A stretch of DNA of 64,000 nucleotides from Rhyzopertha dominica (lineage: Eukaryota; Arthropoda; Insecta; Coleoptera; Bostrichidae), in NCBI GenBank assembly GCA_025024175.1, contig QCXZ01000064.1, positions 20,456,286 to 20,520,285 of the forward strand, read 5' to 3'. The notes under the pieces are model-generated. The model did no database searches, was not told the origin of the DNA, and was given only the letters and a program-made list of their open reading frames with translations. Below, piece after piece: positions 1 through 11,237 of this stretch. How positions within the stretch are numbered: position 1 is the stretch's first letter; every line of letters starts with the position of its first letter. A program made the position numbers and the translations under genes.

Positions 1-701
1 TGGGAGTTTAATTAATTTGGTACTGAATTAGAAAGAAAAGTTGCTTCTTTTAATAGCTCTCAAGTTTTGTAAAAGTTTTATTAAAGACTTGCAGAATCGC
101 AACCTGAAATGTTTTGTTTAAGATGAATTGATACGCGTTTTTACGACGTGCTTAAATTCTGAATAAGATATTTTAAGGTGCTGATTAATTTTCAGAAGGC
201 CTTTTTGGATGTCCTCATTCTTGAACGACTGTCGCCAAAACTGCGTCGAAGATTTCCTCCAAAACGATTTGCAGCATGCAGAAAAATTGTTCATGCTAAC
301 GACGACACATCATCCTGAAATATTTCTTAATCATGTCCTGAACCATCACCTGTTACTGCAGCTTCTACTTCATGGGTCTCGATAGCTAATATTACTCTAT
401 ATAAAAATGTAACTGATATCAAAAGCGTAAAGACGTGTACTGTTCCAATTTCTGTAAATAATTACGCCAACTGCACAATTAATTTCAACATCTATAAACA
501 TATTTAGAATTACATATATCTGATTCGTAATAGTTTAGCATTACGCATTTAGTGTACACAAATATGGAATCTGCTATAAACTTGACACAAGAACTATGTC
601 ACACATCAACTACATCCTAACGAGTTTGCTGTTGAAATTAGTTAAGTACAAACCGCTGCCTGTTCAGTAAAAATTTACGAGAAACTTGGTTAGATCTAGA
701 A
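1..701. other. AT-rich sequence, nothing identified
   Basis: No coding, RNA or repeat signal is visible. The sequence is AT-rich with frequent stops in all frames. It ends where the first dispersed repeat begins. Confidence 0.5.
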
Positions 702-1524
702 CAAAAACCGCTGCAAATTAAATCAATACTTCCACATCAATTGTCAAAATGATATTTACGTTTTTATTTCTTATACTATACGACTAGTAATCAGATTTTG
801 AGCATTTTGTCTCTCTGCACGTTTTGTTCTAGGACAAAGTCCTCGTGATATTAGCAAGAATATATAAATTTTAAAATCGGTTTTTTCCAAATAACTCGAA
901 AATCCTTAACTTAACAAAAAAATTACAAGAGTGCTTTCTGATTAGAAATTTGTTTTTCGATATAATACCAAAATTTAAGAAAATCGTACGAGTAAGGAAA
1001 ATAAGGAAAATATTTCAAAACTTTTGAATAAATTTTCTAAGACACTTTTTGTGAGAAATTTTATTTCCTATCTGATGATATTTTCATTTTTTGAATGTAT
1101 TAAATATATTCGGAGACATTTAGGAAAAACAGCTTTCTTTAAGTGACGCTTTTTTGCTAATATCTTCTAAACAGTTTGCTGCACCGAAAATTTATAAGAA
1201 CGAATAGTACTCGCAATTATACTACTAATCACATGCTAAAAAAAATTTGCAAAAAGGGTAGGTACCCCCCTTCCCGATACCCTACTTACCCCACAAACAA
1301 TAGGTCGCTTTGGGTAGTTGAGATTTATAATTTCAAGTTCGTATATTAAGTCTTTCGAAAGTTATCGTGTCCACAAATAAAACCACAGACACACAGACAA
1401 GAAATTTTTTTGCTCAAATTTTGTTGTTTATGCGTTTGCGGCCATTTTAAAGCGAATGAGCAAATAAAAATTTTTGAAAATTTTTTTCGCGATACAATAC
1501 TTCCCATCCGTTGGATGTGGAAGT
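702..1524 (-). mobile_element. Dispersed repeat family A, copy 1 (non-autonomous, TIR-bounded)
   Basis: This segment is the reverse complement of 31685-32580. The core runs from ACTTCCACATCAATTG at 728 to TTGGATGTGGAAGT at 1511-1524, so its ends are inverted repeats of about 14 bases. On the 728 side, homology continues past the inverted repeat for about 25 bases (ACCGCTGCAAATT at about 706-718), so the true boundary on that side may be near 702. No long ORF is present; the small ORFs are not conserved in frame with the other copy. No clear target duplication is visible. It is probably a non-autonomous DNA element, but the superfamily cannot be fixed by eye. Confidence 0.65.
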
Positions 1525-2222
1525 AATTAGATTTAAAATTTATTATTATTGACACTAGAATTAGTAGGATATCTGTAATAACCATATCTTTGCATCCCTT
1601 GCATCATACAGCTCTTTATATGATAAGTTAGACACAAATTTAAAATAAGTAAACACAAATATTCAAAATGAAACTTGAAAGAAGAAATATAAGTAGTTAC
1701 TGTTTTACTCTTACGACACATTACCATTGTTCGAAGAAAACTCTGTACTCATATATGCCTAGTAGATACTCCTTTTAAAATATAACTGTATATTGATAAT
1801 GCTTTGTAGTAGAACTGTTTTTCTGGGGTTATACCTAGAGCTTTACTATTAATACAATTCACTGTAACCCAGATAAAAAAAATGAGAGTGGTCTATATCT
1901 TCCACACATCTGTAGTAATTTTAACATGGACATGATATATTGTAAAGCTTCCAGCTTTTTAAATTTAATAATACTAAGAGTTTGCCTAAAACCAGTTTAG
2001 GATATGCATCACATACTGCTGTTATCTACTATTCATAAGTTTTTTTATCTTTTGGTACTAGGAAGGCAATATACAATAAATTGTTTGTTAGTGCAACCTA
2101 TAATTTCTTTCCGCATAACACGTTTGCTTAAAATTAAAATATAATGACAACTTTATAAAGGTATCGATGCGTTTATTAAATATATACCTGTAAATCATGC
2201 GCGGAAGAGAATTACATACCTT
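1525..2222. other. AT-rich sequence, nothing identified
   Basis: Only short ORFs with no recognisable motif occur here. The stretch separates repeat family A from the foldback Tc1 element. Confidence 0.5.
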
Positions 2223-2622
2223 CAGTAGTGTGCAAAAAAACCGGACACCGAGTGAAATTTTTTTTGAACGTCGATAACTCGATCGTGAATGAAGTTACCA
2301 ATTAACACAAGGTTTTTTACTGTTTGATTCTCATTTTCTTGTTGACATTTCTAATAAATATCGTTGAGATTGTTTCAGTATATAAAAAGTTATGGTATCA
2401 CGTTTCAATGCATATAAAAATCTAACCGTGCAAAGAAAAAGCGGACACTCACAAATTTACAGTAAAACATAAAATTTGTTTAAAGAACCACAAAATCAAA
2501 ATTTATCTGACACAACTATGCATTAATATTTAGTCGCAAAACTCTTTACGGCAATCACAGCAGCACAAACGGGACGGCACGGAGTCTACCAAACTGATGA
2601 TTTTCTTGAGGAGAATTTTCTT

Positions 2623-3100
2623 CTATTCCGCCTCCAGCGCTGCCATCAAGTCATCAGCTTTCTTAAATTTTAAGACGCGCACGCGCTTTTCAAGCTCTTC
2701 CCACAAGTGCNCGGTCGGATTGAGGTCCGGCGACTGTGCTGGGCACTGCACATTTTTTTGGTGGCGTGCGGAAGCATAAACTCTTCCAATATCTTCCGAT
2801 ATTGGTTGGCGTTCATCTTGCCGTCCACACGTCACAGCGGACCAACCAAGGCTGAAGCAGCCTGAAAGATACACTATAGCATAGTTCACACTCTCAAAAA
2901 TTTTTAGGAAGGATTACCATCGAATCATTACGTTTCCACCACCGTGCTTGATAGTGGAGACTTTATAACGGTGTTCGAAGCGTTTTCCGACCGGCCGGCG
3001 CACGTACCGAATGCCGTCCGAAGATACCAAATTAAATTTACTCACATCTAACCACAAAATTTTCGAAACGGTTCGGATGGTCGAATTCTTGTGGTCGCAT
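2623..3100 (-). pseudogene. Tc1-like transposase, C-terminal part, left arm
   Basis: On the minus strand the reading starts near the first catalytic aspartate box (LWLDVSKFNLVSSDGIRYVRR, D eroded context), continues through VSTIKHGGGNVM, and ends with CPAQSPDLNP and HLWEELEKRV before ALEAE and a stop at about 2623. These are hallmark Tc1 transposase motifs; the PDLNP box carries the third acidic residue region. The N-terminal helix-turn-helix half is absent, as is the QQDNDPKHT-type segment with the second catalytic aspartate. An in-frame stop at about 2914-2916 and a frame change between the two conserved blocks break it. The same internal gap exists in the right arm. Confidence 0.8.
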
Positions 3101-3511
3101 GAGAGTAAATTTAATTTGGTATCTTCGGGCGGCATTCGGTTCGTGCGCCGGCCGGACGGAAAATGCTTCAACCACCCTTATCAAGTCCCCACTATCAAGC
3201 ACGGTGGTAGAGACGTAATAATTTGGGGTAATCTTCTCTAGAAATTTCTGAAAATGTGAACAATGCTATAGTGTATTTTTCAGGCCGCTTCAGCTGTGAC
3301 TTGGTCGGTCTGCTGAGACGTGTGGACGCCAAGATGAACGCCAACCAATATTGGTTATGCTTCCGCACGCCACTGAGAAAATGTGTAATGCCCAGCACAA
3401 TCGCCGGACCTCAATCCGATCGAGCACTTGTGCGAAGAGCTAGGAAGGCGCGTCCGCGTCCGAAAATTTACAAAAGCGGACGACTTGATGGCAGCGCAGG
3501 AGGCGGAATAA
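3070..3511 (+). pseudogene. Tc1-like transposase, C-terminal part, right arm
   Basis: This is the mirror image of the left arm. The reading gives EFLWSHESKFNLVSSGGIRF (first acidic box; D changed to H), VPTIKHGGRDVIIWG, then a stop at 3239-3241. A shifted frame holds VDAKMNANQYW, and the first frame returns with CPAQSPDLNPIEHLCEELG and ends QEAE plus TAA at 3509-3511. The HTH-containing N-terminal half and the segment with the second catalytic aspartate are missing. It cannot encode an active transposase. It is a deletion product shared with the left arm, so the parent was probably already internally deleted. Confidence 0.8.
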
Positions 3512-3894
3512 AAGAAAATTCCTCTCAAGAAAATTATCAGTTTGGTCGACTCCGCTGTGCTGCTGTGATTGCTGTAAAGGGTTATGCATCTAAATATTGA
3601 TCCGTAGCTCTATCAGATAAATGTTAATTTTGTGGTTCTTTAAATAAATTTTATGTTTTACTAAATTTGTCGAAGTGTCCGGTTTTTTTGCACGGTTAGA
3701 TTTTTATATGCATTAAAACGTGATACCACAACTTTTCATACAGTGAAACAATCTCAACGATATTTATTGGAAATGTTAACAAGAAAATGAGAATCAAACA
3801 GCAAAAAACCCCGTGCCAATTGGTAACTTTATTCACGAGTTATCCGACGTTAAAAAAATTTCACTCAGTGTCCGATTTTTTTTGCACGCTACTG

Positions 3895-5010
3895 TATATA
3901 GCACCTTCCATTCGTTCACTCTTGCTGAAGTAGGTACCTATATGTTCGGTGTCTTTCGGTGTCTGAATTTTTTAATCACATATTGAAGCTAAAACTAACA
4001 ATTTTACATAAGGAATGGGGATCAAATAACGCTAACTGATAATTGTTACCTTAGTGAAAGTAACACACTCGATTTTAATTTCCGCGCACTTCCATCAATG
4101 CAATTGTTTGTCGCCATTTTCTTCTTCGTATCTATTTATATTTCGATATCGATGGTCTCGCCGCTAACACCTGTTTGCATCATATAATTTATATATGTGA
4201 AAGCATTAGGTCAGAATCGTAACCAATTTAAAACGATCAGACCACGGAATAGTTAAGAATCAGACACTCTTAAGCTGCTATTTAATAAGGGCCAGTATAG
4301 GGCTCTAGTCCTACCGGTACCTACATAATAAATTGCATCGCTAGATGTCACTGGCCATGGATCATCCTTTGATTTGTGAGGAGCCTTTGCTTGCATCTTC
4401 ATCTTATCTCATGAAAAAATTAACTTCAGAGGAATCACTGCTAAAGTTGATTGTTAATGTATTTCTTTCAAGATTGACAGACATAGATCTAGAAGACTTT
4501 AAATTTCTGGTAACCTTATAAGAGGGTGTCTCATGATGTAGGTAACAATAGAATTAGATTATAAGTTCTTACGAAGATCTGATATCACTGAAATTACTGC
4601 TCCTACTAGGCTAGGTCATGGTGGAGACGGTGCATGGTACTGGTACTGGTGGCGTCGTGCTACTGAAGTTATTGTTATCATCAAATATCTTCAAGGTGAA
4701 GAAAACCTTTGATGCATAACTTAGACAAACAGCATCATTATTGATTCTTGGCAAAATTGTTTTTCATGAATTCCTCTAGAATATCCCTATCACATCAGAG
4801 CTGCATTATTTGAATATCCCGCGAGTTAGAAGGAATCATAATCTTTTAAATTCAATAATTGAATATGCGTTTGTTTTCTAAAATACTGATGTAGAGGTAC
4901 TCACTTTACAAAAACACTTTGACCAACCACATTATTCTTCTAGCACGATATGATTATTTTATGACACTTACTTCTTTTGAAGTCAACCGCTACATTAAGG
5001 CGTACCCTAC
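3895..5010. other. AT-rich sequence, nothing identified
   Basis: No gene or repeat family was recognised. There is a short GGTACTGGTACTGGTGGCG run near 4635-4655. Confidence 0.45.
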
Positions 5011-5022
5011 CCATCGTGCTAA

Positions 5023-5376
5023 TTGTGTTGCGTCCGGGAAATTCTCAACCCTTGCAAAGCTTTTTCCGTAAACCTCATAAATCGCACTAAAAGCAAAATG
5101 AATTACACGGGTATCGGTGAAATTTACTCAGCCAATTTTTTAAATGGTCTTACGTCCTCTTGTATCTCGTTCCTGCGGCGGTTCATTCAGAATTGGATTC
5201 GCCCCTGGAATACAAACGTGCTACTTCGGTTAGCGCCTATAGTCGAGAACGGTGTAGCTGTTTTTCTAATGCAAGTGCAATCCGGTGTAGTAACGAGAGG
5301 CGGTCTGCCGCGCGGGGGACCCACCGCCATTGTTACTAAACTGTATGCTTTATGGGGCGGCCGCCGGGGAAGATAA
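5023..5376 (+). CDS. Unassigned 117-codon ORF in a GC-elevated island
   Basis: The ORF lies in a patch that is more GC-rich than its surroundings, ending in CCGCGCGGGGGACCC and GGGCGGCCGCCGGGG. The predicted product has no motif I recognise. It contains several cysteines near the N-terminus and a glycine/arginine-rich C-terminus that simply follows the GC-rich bases. It has no signal peptide or clear domain. It may be an exon, a promoter-proximal island, or chance. No splice sites were firmly identified. Confidence 0.15.
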   Translation: MCCVREILNPCKAFSVNLINRTKSKMNYTGIGEIYSANFLNGLTSSCISFLRRFIQNWIRPWNTNVLLRLAPIVENGVAVFLMQVQSGVVTRGGLPRGGPTAIVTKLYALWGGRRGR

Positions 5377-5379
5377 CCT

Positions 5380-6180
5380 TAAGTGAAACGCCCTTAGATA
5401 AACGCGTTATGGGCAACCCGCCATGCATAGTCAAGTGGTCCGCGACTTTCCGAACTCGATTTGCTCGATTATCTTTTGTTTGTTCGTTTTATTTTCTTTA
5501 CGCAAAATCTATTCAATAAAGTTTGCGTACAAAACGACGAGGATTTGCATCCTTAATTCTGGTGGCTGAGTTTTTTGTTTTCCTGACAGGATTTGTTTTA
5601 TGATGATAGTTTGTGGCTTCTTTTTTCGATCGTAAAACGAATTAAAAGTGGGCTGTAAATCTTTTATAATATGGTAAGGAAACGGCTGATGGGAATCCCC
5701 GATGTAGTATATAAATTCTTGTTTAATATCTTGTTAGTTTTATGGAGACAAATAAGTATATAAAATGAGATAAGGCATGTTCTATATCGTAAGAGGCTAC
5801 ATTTGCTGCAATGAAGTTCGTGCTGTATTATATTTTCATAACAGTGTGTGATGCTACGGTAATAAATTAAAATAACAAATTAATAGATTGTAGTTATATT
5901 ACATGCATATTATGAAGGCAGCCATTAAGTACAGGAAGAAATAAAATGCGTAGTTTATTGTTTAAATGTAGCCACTTGCTTTCTATTCGGGTCACAATCA
6001 GTTTTTTTCAATACCCATAATTGCCAGTTACTTTCATGTTATTTTAGAAACAAATGTCTTTTAACACCATTGCTGACGTTTTGAACATGAAACCTTGCCG
6101 GAAAAATTACCATACAATAACAAGTTAAGTAAGTAAGTTACCTAATACATTTGCGAAATGAAAAAAAGATGATTAAGGAG
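5380..6180. other. AT-rich sequence, nothing identified
   Basis: No coding or repeat signal is supported between the GC-rich ORF and the following transposase relic. Confidence 0.45.
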
Positions 6181-6405
6181 GGTGTCCGAATTGAAATATT
6201 CACCACTCCGATTTTGACCAAATTTGGAAAAATGCTGAAACAGATCAATTATTTCAACATAAGGGCGGACTAAACTTCATCTTGTTTCCAAAGTTATTTC
6301 TTCATCCAACACACAGGGCTCCGTTTCAAAAAATGCAAATAAGAAGTATCGAGTGACACATCATTTTAAAGCTGTTTTCATTTTAAGGCAATTTCAATGC
6401 CTAAA

Positions 6406-7210
6406 TTACTGTGAGACGACGCAAACGACCTCCAACTTCCATACAATACTACAATCTATTTTCAAAAACTTCTTAACGTTTTGCAACATTTCCGATGTGT
6501 TCAAATTGCATTCTAGCACGATCCTTTCTCGAACCAAATGAAGAGATGTCGATAGTGTAGCATAAACCTTGCATTTTAAGTAGATCGCAAAAAGAAGTCC
6601 AAAGGGGTTGAATTGGGTGTCCTGGCTGTGCATTCGATGTAACCTCGCCGGCCTCTCTATTATCTGGGAAATCGAGTATTTAGGAAACCGAGTTGGTACT
6701 TGATAATGGGGAGGCGCTCCATCCTGTTCAAAGAAAAATTGATTATCTTGGAAATCTACGTCTTCTCAAGTCATCGGTAGTAAGGGATCAATAAGACCAA
6801 CTAACAATAGCAAGTAACTATCAGCACGCAAACTGGTTATAAAAAGTGGTCCGATAAATGTGTGAGTCGGTATCACTAACTACATTTATGCCTGTTCACT
6901 TCACCGTTCAATGTAAACGCATTTTGATCAGATAAGGCAAATGTTGTAAGCTAAACCTGATGCGACATTGCTCAAACACCCAGTAAAATTGCTGCAAAAC
7001 TGTAAGCGTCGATCCGAACCATCACCGTTTAATTCTTGGAAATGTTTTACCTTGTATGGATGAAACTCATGGCTTTTGACAATCCGATGAATGCTACTCT
7101 TAGGGACGTAGGATTTTTAAGCAACTTTTCTCACAGATTGTCTGGTATGTAATAAAAGATAAATAAGAATAGAAACTTTCACAGCGCCATTTTGGATAGT
7201 ACGTCCACGG
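6406..7210 (-). pseudogene. Mariner-like DDE transposase relic (type B, copy 1)
   Basis: Reading the minus strand from about 7200 downwards gives a helix-turn-helix-like piece resembling SxxSIHRILKAMSFHPYKV. Much decayed middle sequence follows, then FFEQDGAPPHYQVPTRFPKY (about 6750-6690), a degraded SPDLxPxDF box (QDTQFNPFGLLFAIYLKCKVY), and a LVRERIVLECNLNTSEMLQN tail. QDGAPPHY carries the second catalytic aspartate of a mariner/IS630-type transposase family common in insects. Many stops and frame changes separate the blocks. TIRs were not found; GGGTGTCC at about 6180 could be the remains of one end. Three further relics of the same type lie in this window. Confidence 0.7.
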
Positions 7211-7264
7211 TCATGTTCTTTTTTATTTGTAACTAAACTAGCTAAACTAGTGCGTGCAGACTAA

Positions 7265-9680
7265 CTTATTATGCGTGTGTTTTCATGGTTGAAGAGTCTT
7301 AACTATCACCATGGCACATGAGTTCTATTGTTCAATTGATTGTTATGTACTACAAACCATTTTAAAAATTGCGAGTTTTTATTTTTTAACTTAGTTATTG
7401 AAGGACAATTTATGGATTCAAGTAGAAATTGTAAAAGATGATGATCTTATCATCTTCAGCGGAAATGCAGGTAAAATAACATTTATTGGTTCACCACACA
7501 CAGAAAACTCATTTACAATTTGAGCGAGTGTGTTGCGTGTTAGGACTGTGAAAATTTCAATGAGCCTTAAACAATTTCGTGATTCTTAAAAAAGACACAT
7601 AGGCGGTATAAACAGTTCGAAATGCTTTTTAAATTTTTAAGGTATTGCTATGGGCACTACAGTAATGCAGAAGTAAATTTTGTCCCTAGTTGAAATTGTT
7701 GGATGACTGCTGTGTATTTGAGAACAACTGGTATCAGATACCGGAATCGATACATACATAACGTAAAAAAAAGAAAACTAGGATTGACAGTGATGCCAAT
7801 TAAAGCATATACTTTATAGAGCAATTTCTCTATTATGTGTATATGTTGTCATAAACACCGGTAAGGAACAACTGCCTATAAGCATTTGTACGGACTACAG
7901 CGGCAAGATTACTATTTTAAATATCTACTAAAATTGCAAAGTTTATGAAACTGAAAACAGACAATTCTTCTGTGTTTTATTGTCATCCAAGTATACGACG
8001 ATAAGTTAAAGACTACTCAAAAATTTAGTTTAGTATTGTAGATAAACCTTTCTTTAAATTTTGTAAACAGGGACAAAAGAATGTGATAAAAAGACCACCT
8101 TAAAACATAATTATGTTAAAAATGTGATTCTAGCTCTATTTAGCTGTAAAAAGAGCATTCAAATGCTCTTGAAGTTTTTGTTTCAATCAAAACACTGGAT
8201 TTAAAGGTGTACTCAGCGTATCTACTTTCAGCAAGTTATACGCACAATTAGCTATATAATTTAGACATTATACTACATCATGCAAATCAAATATATCTAG
8301 ACCGCTTCATCTTAGGTCTTGATCCACAATTTTCCAAAAAAAAGACGTCGCTATGTCAAGAAATTATAAATTGCTTATAAATAATATTAATGTCAAAAAT
8401 TAAAGAACTAGGTACACTTTGAAAATAACTGCTACGGGTCGTCGATGTTTCCCTGACTGTAATCCCTTTGTTTCTCGATCTGCTTGGGTTCGTTGGATGT
8501 CTGTGACTAAAGACGAGTTGTGGTACATCTGTTTCTTTTAAGTACCTATATATTCATTTAATAATTTGGTTTTAATTGGAATTTTTATGGTTTATATCTG
8601 TACGCAATTCCGGTTAAGTGGAAGAACATTAGTATCCTGAACTCTGCTTGCTGGTGTATTTTGGTCAATAAAATACGTTTTTTATTATTATGAATTATGA
8701 TGTTGGACTGTATATTCAACTCTTTTATTTAATGACTGAGCTCTGATTTTACACATCGGATGCTGTTGCTAATATCACTGCGCTTTACATCACTAATTGA
8801 TCATCAGATGCAAACGGTAGCCCTCTCATTTGCATCGTACACGATGAAACCTGGATCATCCGTATCCGCCCGCAAGAGATTATCACGCATACCGGAAGCT
8901 ATACCTGACGTTTACACATGTCATTCCTGTCGTGCCGGTCGCAGTGAACGTGGAAGCGCTTCCGTCCATGTGTTTATGCTTGGAATCTACATGTGTATGT
9001 GGTGGCATTCCCGCTAATTAAGGCTATTAACCGAAACACATCAGCCATTAAGAAAACGCCAACAGAAAAAAAATTAAACTAGAACTGATTTTAGGGAGGA
9101 CTTTTTTTAGCATATATGAGGTAAATACTAAACATTTCCGTGTCTGACTATTTGAAGATGGCGGACATTTTAATATCAATATACTCACTCATTACACAGG
9201 TTAACCGAAAACTAAGTAGGTACTAAATATTATATACCTTCAGTTTCCTTTCAGGATGCGACAATGGATAGTTGGAAAGTTACCCCATCTTCCTCCGTTG
9301 CCCTACAACTACAAAATATAGCTAACAAACACTAAAATAACCAAATACTAAAACACACTAAATATTTTTGTACTGATTATAGCATTAGGACCTGAATTTA
9401 TTAGGCGGTTCTTCTTTCAATAAATGCAGTACTAAGTTAAAATACAGTATCTACTAAAGTCACCTGATCCATTTACACTGCGCATATGTGGCAAATGTTA
9501 TAGCGTTTACGGTATCCTGTAAATGGATATCACAAATATAAAGCATTATAAGTTCGTTAGATAACAAATATCATGCATGATGATGATCTCAAAGAGAATA
9601 ATTTTCTACATTTATTGCACAACACCCTATAGCAGTAGCCAGTATGAGTCTTAGTTTCGTTCTTATGTCAAGAANACTCG
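7265..9680. other. Intergenic sequence, nothing firmly identified
   Basis: The sequence is AT-rich with only short ORFs. A moderately GC-rich patch lies at about 8850-9000; its 85-codon ORF has no recognisable motif and I do not call it. Confidence 0.45.
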
Positions 9681-9683
9681 TAA

Positions 9684-10265
9684 TTATGCAGGTGCCTCAA
9701 TTTCATCATTGAAAGGCAAAAAAACGTAATTCACATGCGGACTAAGTGATAGAAAGTTATCCATAATGGCGCCAATATTTCTGNCCTGGTCCATACATTC
9801 AACTAGTGAATTGTGTGTAGGCAGATATGTACAAATTNCTAATGACAAAACAGCACATAATGCTTTCGNTTTATAAGCACTCAAACGCAATCCGTGATTT
9901 ACCATGCAATTGATAATTGTATCAAGTTTGCCACCAACAGTTTGAACGGCAAGTACAGCATCTGTCACGTTCGGTTTACTACGACTGTTTTAATGTCGGA
10001 TGAGAAATTTTATAACAAACCCAAAGATAACTTTGCGCGACCGCATTTCGTATCAATTTTTACGTTGCCTTGAAAGCAAGTAAATTGCTCTATGAGGAAC
10101 AAGAATCGCCTCCATGTCCATGAAACGACTAACTACAAACATGAGGTATGCATTCAAAGCTGCTAATAGAATGCTTCGTATTTTAATCCTCATTATAAGC
10201 AGTATGAGTTCCGGCACACAATGAAACTTACTATAAGCTGATTCAAAGTAAACACTGTGCGTCAT
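9684..10265 (-). pseudogene. Non-LTR retrotransposon RT fragments, out of order
   Basis: On the minus strand two pieces resemble the same R1/Jockey-type polyprotein. The piece at about 9700-9968 reads MVNHGLRLSAYK and IGAIMDNFLSLSPHVNYV, matching the region just after the RT catalytic box (family pattern HGLxLAxxKTE followed by LGVxxDxxLxFxxHV). The piece at about 10060-10180 reads ALNAYLMFVVS and AILVPHRAIYLLSRQRK, like the later AYRTVS...LLAxERK segment. In an intact element the second piece follows the first, but on this strand it precedes it. Either the copy is rearranged or one match is chance. Several Ns add uncertainty. Confidence 0.4.
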
Positions 10266-11090
10266 ATAACCAGTTTACCAATAAGAGTGTATTTGGCAGC
10301 TCACCTCAATAGCATTTGATTGCATCAAGTTCGTTAGCGAGCCCCAAATGGCACTGGTGCTGTAACATTTTCACTAATTTGCGTTGGAATAATGAACACG
10401 TTCATGGTGTAGCTGCATATACATATATATGTGAACTGCCGTAGATGGGTGGGCGTTTGCGTATCTGTGCAGTATGTGTAAATTAATACTTGATCGAAAT
10501 AAGCTGACTTTGATTGTAAATTGTAAAATTCACAAGAGCTGGATATAAATTTAACAAGGCCACTATGAGTGGTATGCACAATAAATATTGATTTGTAACA
10601 GCTGGCAATTAACTATTTTATTATTAGGCACAGTAATAATATGTTTTAAAAACTTCAATATCACAAAAATTCATTAATGAAAGGTGTTCGGCTTTTATTC
10701 AAACGGAAACCTCATACTATACTGTACAGATGATTTTAAGCTGATTTAACATACCTATATATCAAATTCCTTCCTAAGGACTGAGTCCTTTGAGGATGGT
10801 ACCTACAATCAGCGTCCTAATATCTTCAAATCCTCTTTACGCACGGGGACCACATTAGACAGATTTAAAGCCTCAAAATTATCAGTGTGTTCCCCTTAAT
10901 ACGATTTTTTGATTTTTCATTAGATTGTGGGGTATCGATGGGGGAATCTTTGGTAGCTTATAAGCAGAATTTTTTTTATTTCTACCCCTTTACATTTTAG
11001 AGTTCAGATTCAGATCACATTAACTTCAAATAAAAGGTTTTATAACAGTGTACTGAACAAAACCAAAAATAATTTATGTACGAATCATTT
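10266..11090. other. Intergenic sequence, nothing identified
   Basis: AT-rich, with no coding or structural signal supported. Confidence 0.45.
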
Positions 11091-11099
11091 TATGCTATT

Positions 11100-11195
11100 A
11101 AATATAAACAATGTGATGCCTGTTACATGGGACAAACAAAACAGTATGTAAAAGAAATATACCAACACAGGAACCTAACTTTGGTTTATATTCAG
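11100..11195 (+). pseudogene. Penelope-like GIY-YIG endonuclease scrap
   Basis: The plus strand at about 11103-11170 reads KQCDACYMGQTKQYVKEIYQHRN. This resembles the GIY-YIG nuclease of Penelope-like retroelements, whose usual pattern is C-x-x-C-x-x-x-Y-V/I-G-Q-T-K-x-x-L-x-x-R-x-x-E-H. Both cysteines, the Y-x-G-Q-T-K core and the final histidine are retained; the catalytic arginine position is not clear and the reading frame stops shortly after. The rest of the element, including RT, is not visible immediately upstream. A hammerhead-like core lies directly downstream, as expected for a Penelope terminal repeat. Confidence 0.55.
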
Positions 11196-11203
11196 AGCTA
11201 CTT

Positions 11204-11237
11204 TTGATGAAGACACCGACATGAGTGTCGAAACGTC
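11204..11237 (+). ncRNA. Hammerhead-like ribozyme core (degraded)
   Basis: The bases TTGATGA (11204-11210) are followed by GACAC (11212-11216), a short loop, GTGTC (11225-11229), then GAAAC (11230-11234). This fits a hammerhead layout of CUGANGA, stem II (5 perfect pairs), GAAA. The first C of the core is T here, which should abolish or reduce cleavage. Penelope-like elements are known to carry hammerheads in their terminal repeats, and the adjacent GIY-YIG scrap supports that origin. Confidence 0.5.

Larger units (their letters stand above)
2223..3894. mobile_element. Foldback Tc1-like element (two 3' halves head to head)
   Basis: The 1672-bp segment is one large imperfect palindrome centred near 3075. 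The outer ends read CAGTAGTGTGCAAAAAAACC at 2223 and the inverted equivalent ending CACGCTACTG at 3894. About 200 bases inside each end lies a second copy of the terminal motif (GTGCAAAGAAAAAGCGGACAC near 2429, and GTGTCCGG followed by a T-run and GCACGG near 3678-3696), which is the IR/DR layout known from part of the Tc1 group. Each arm carries the C-terminal part of a Tc1 transposase reading inward to outward. TA follows the right end (3895-3896); the left flank does not show it. Confidence 0.85.
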
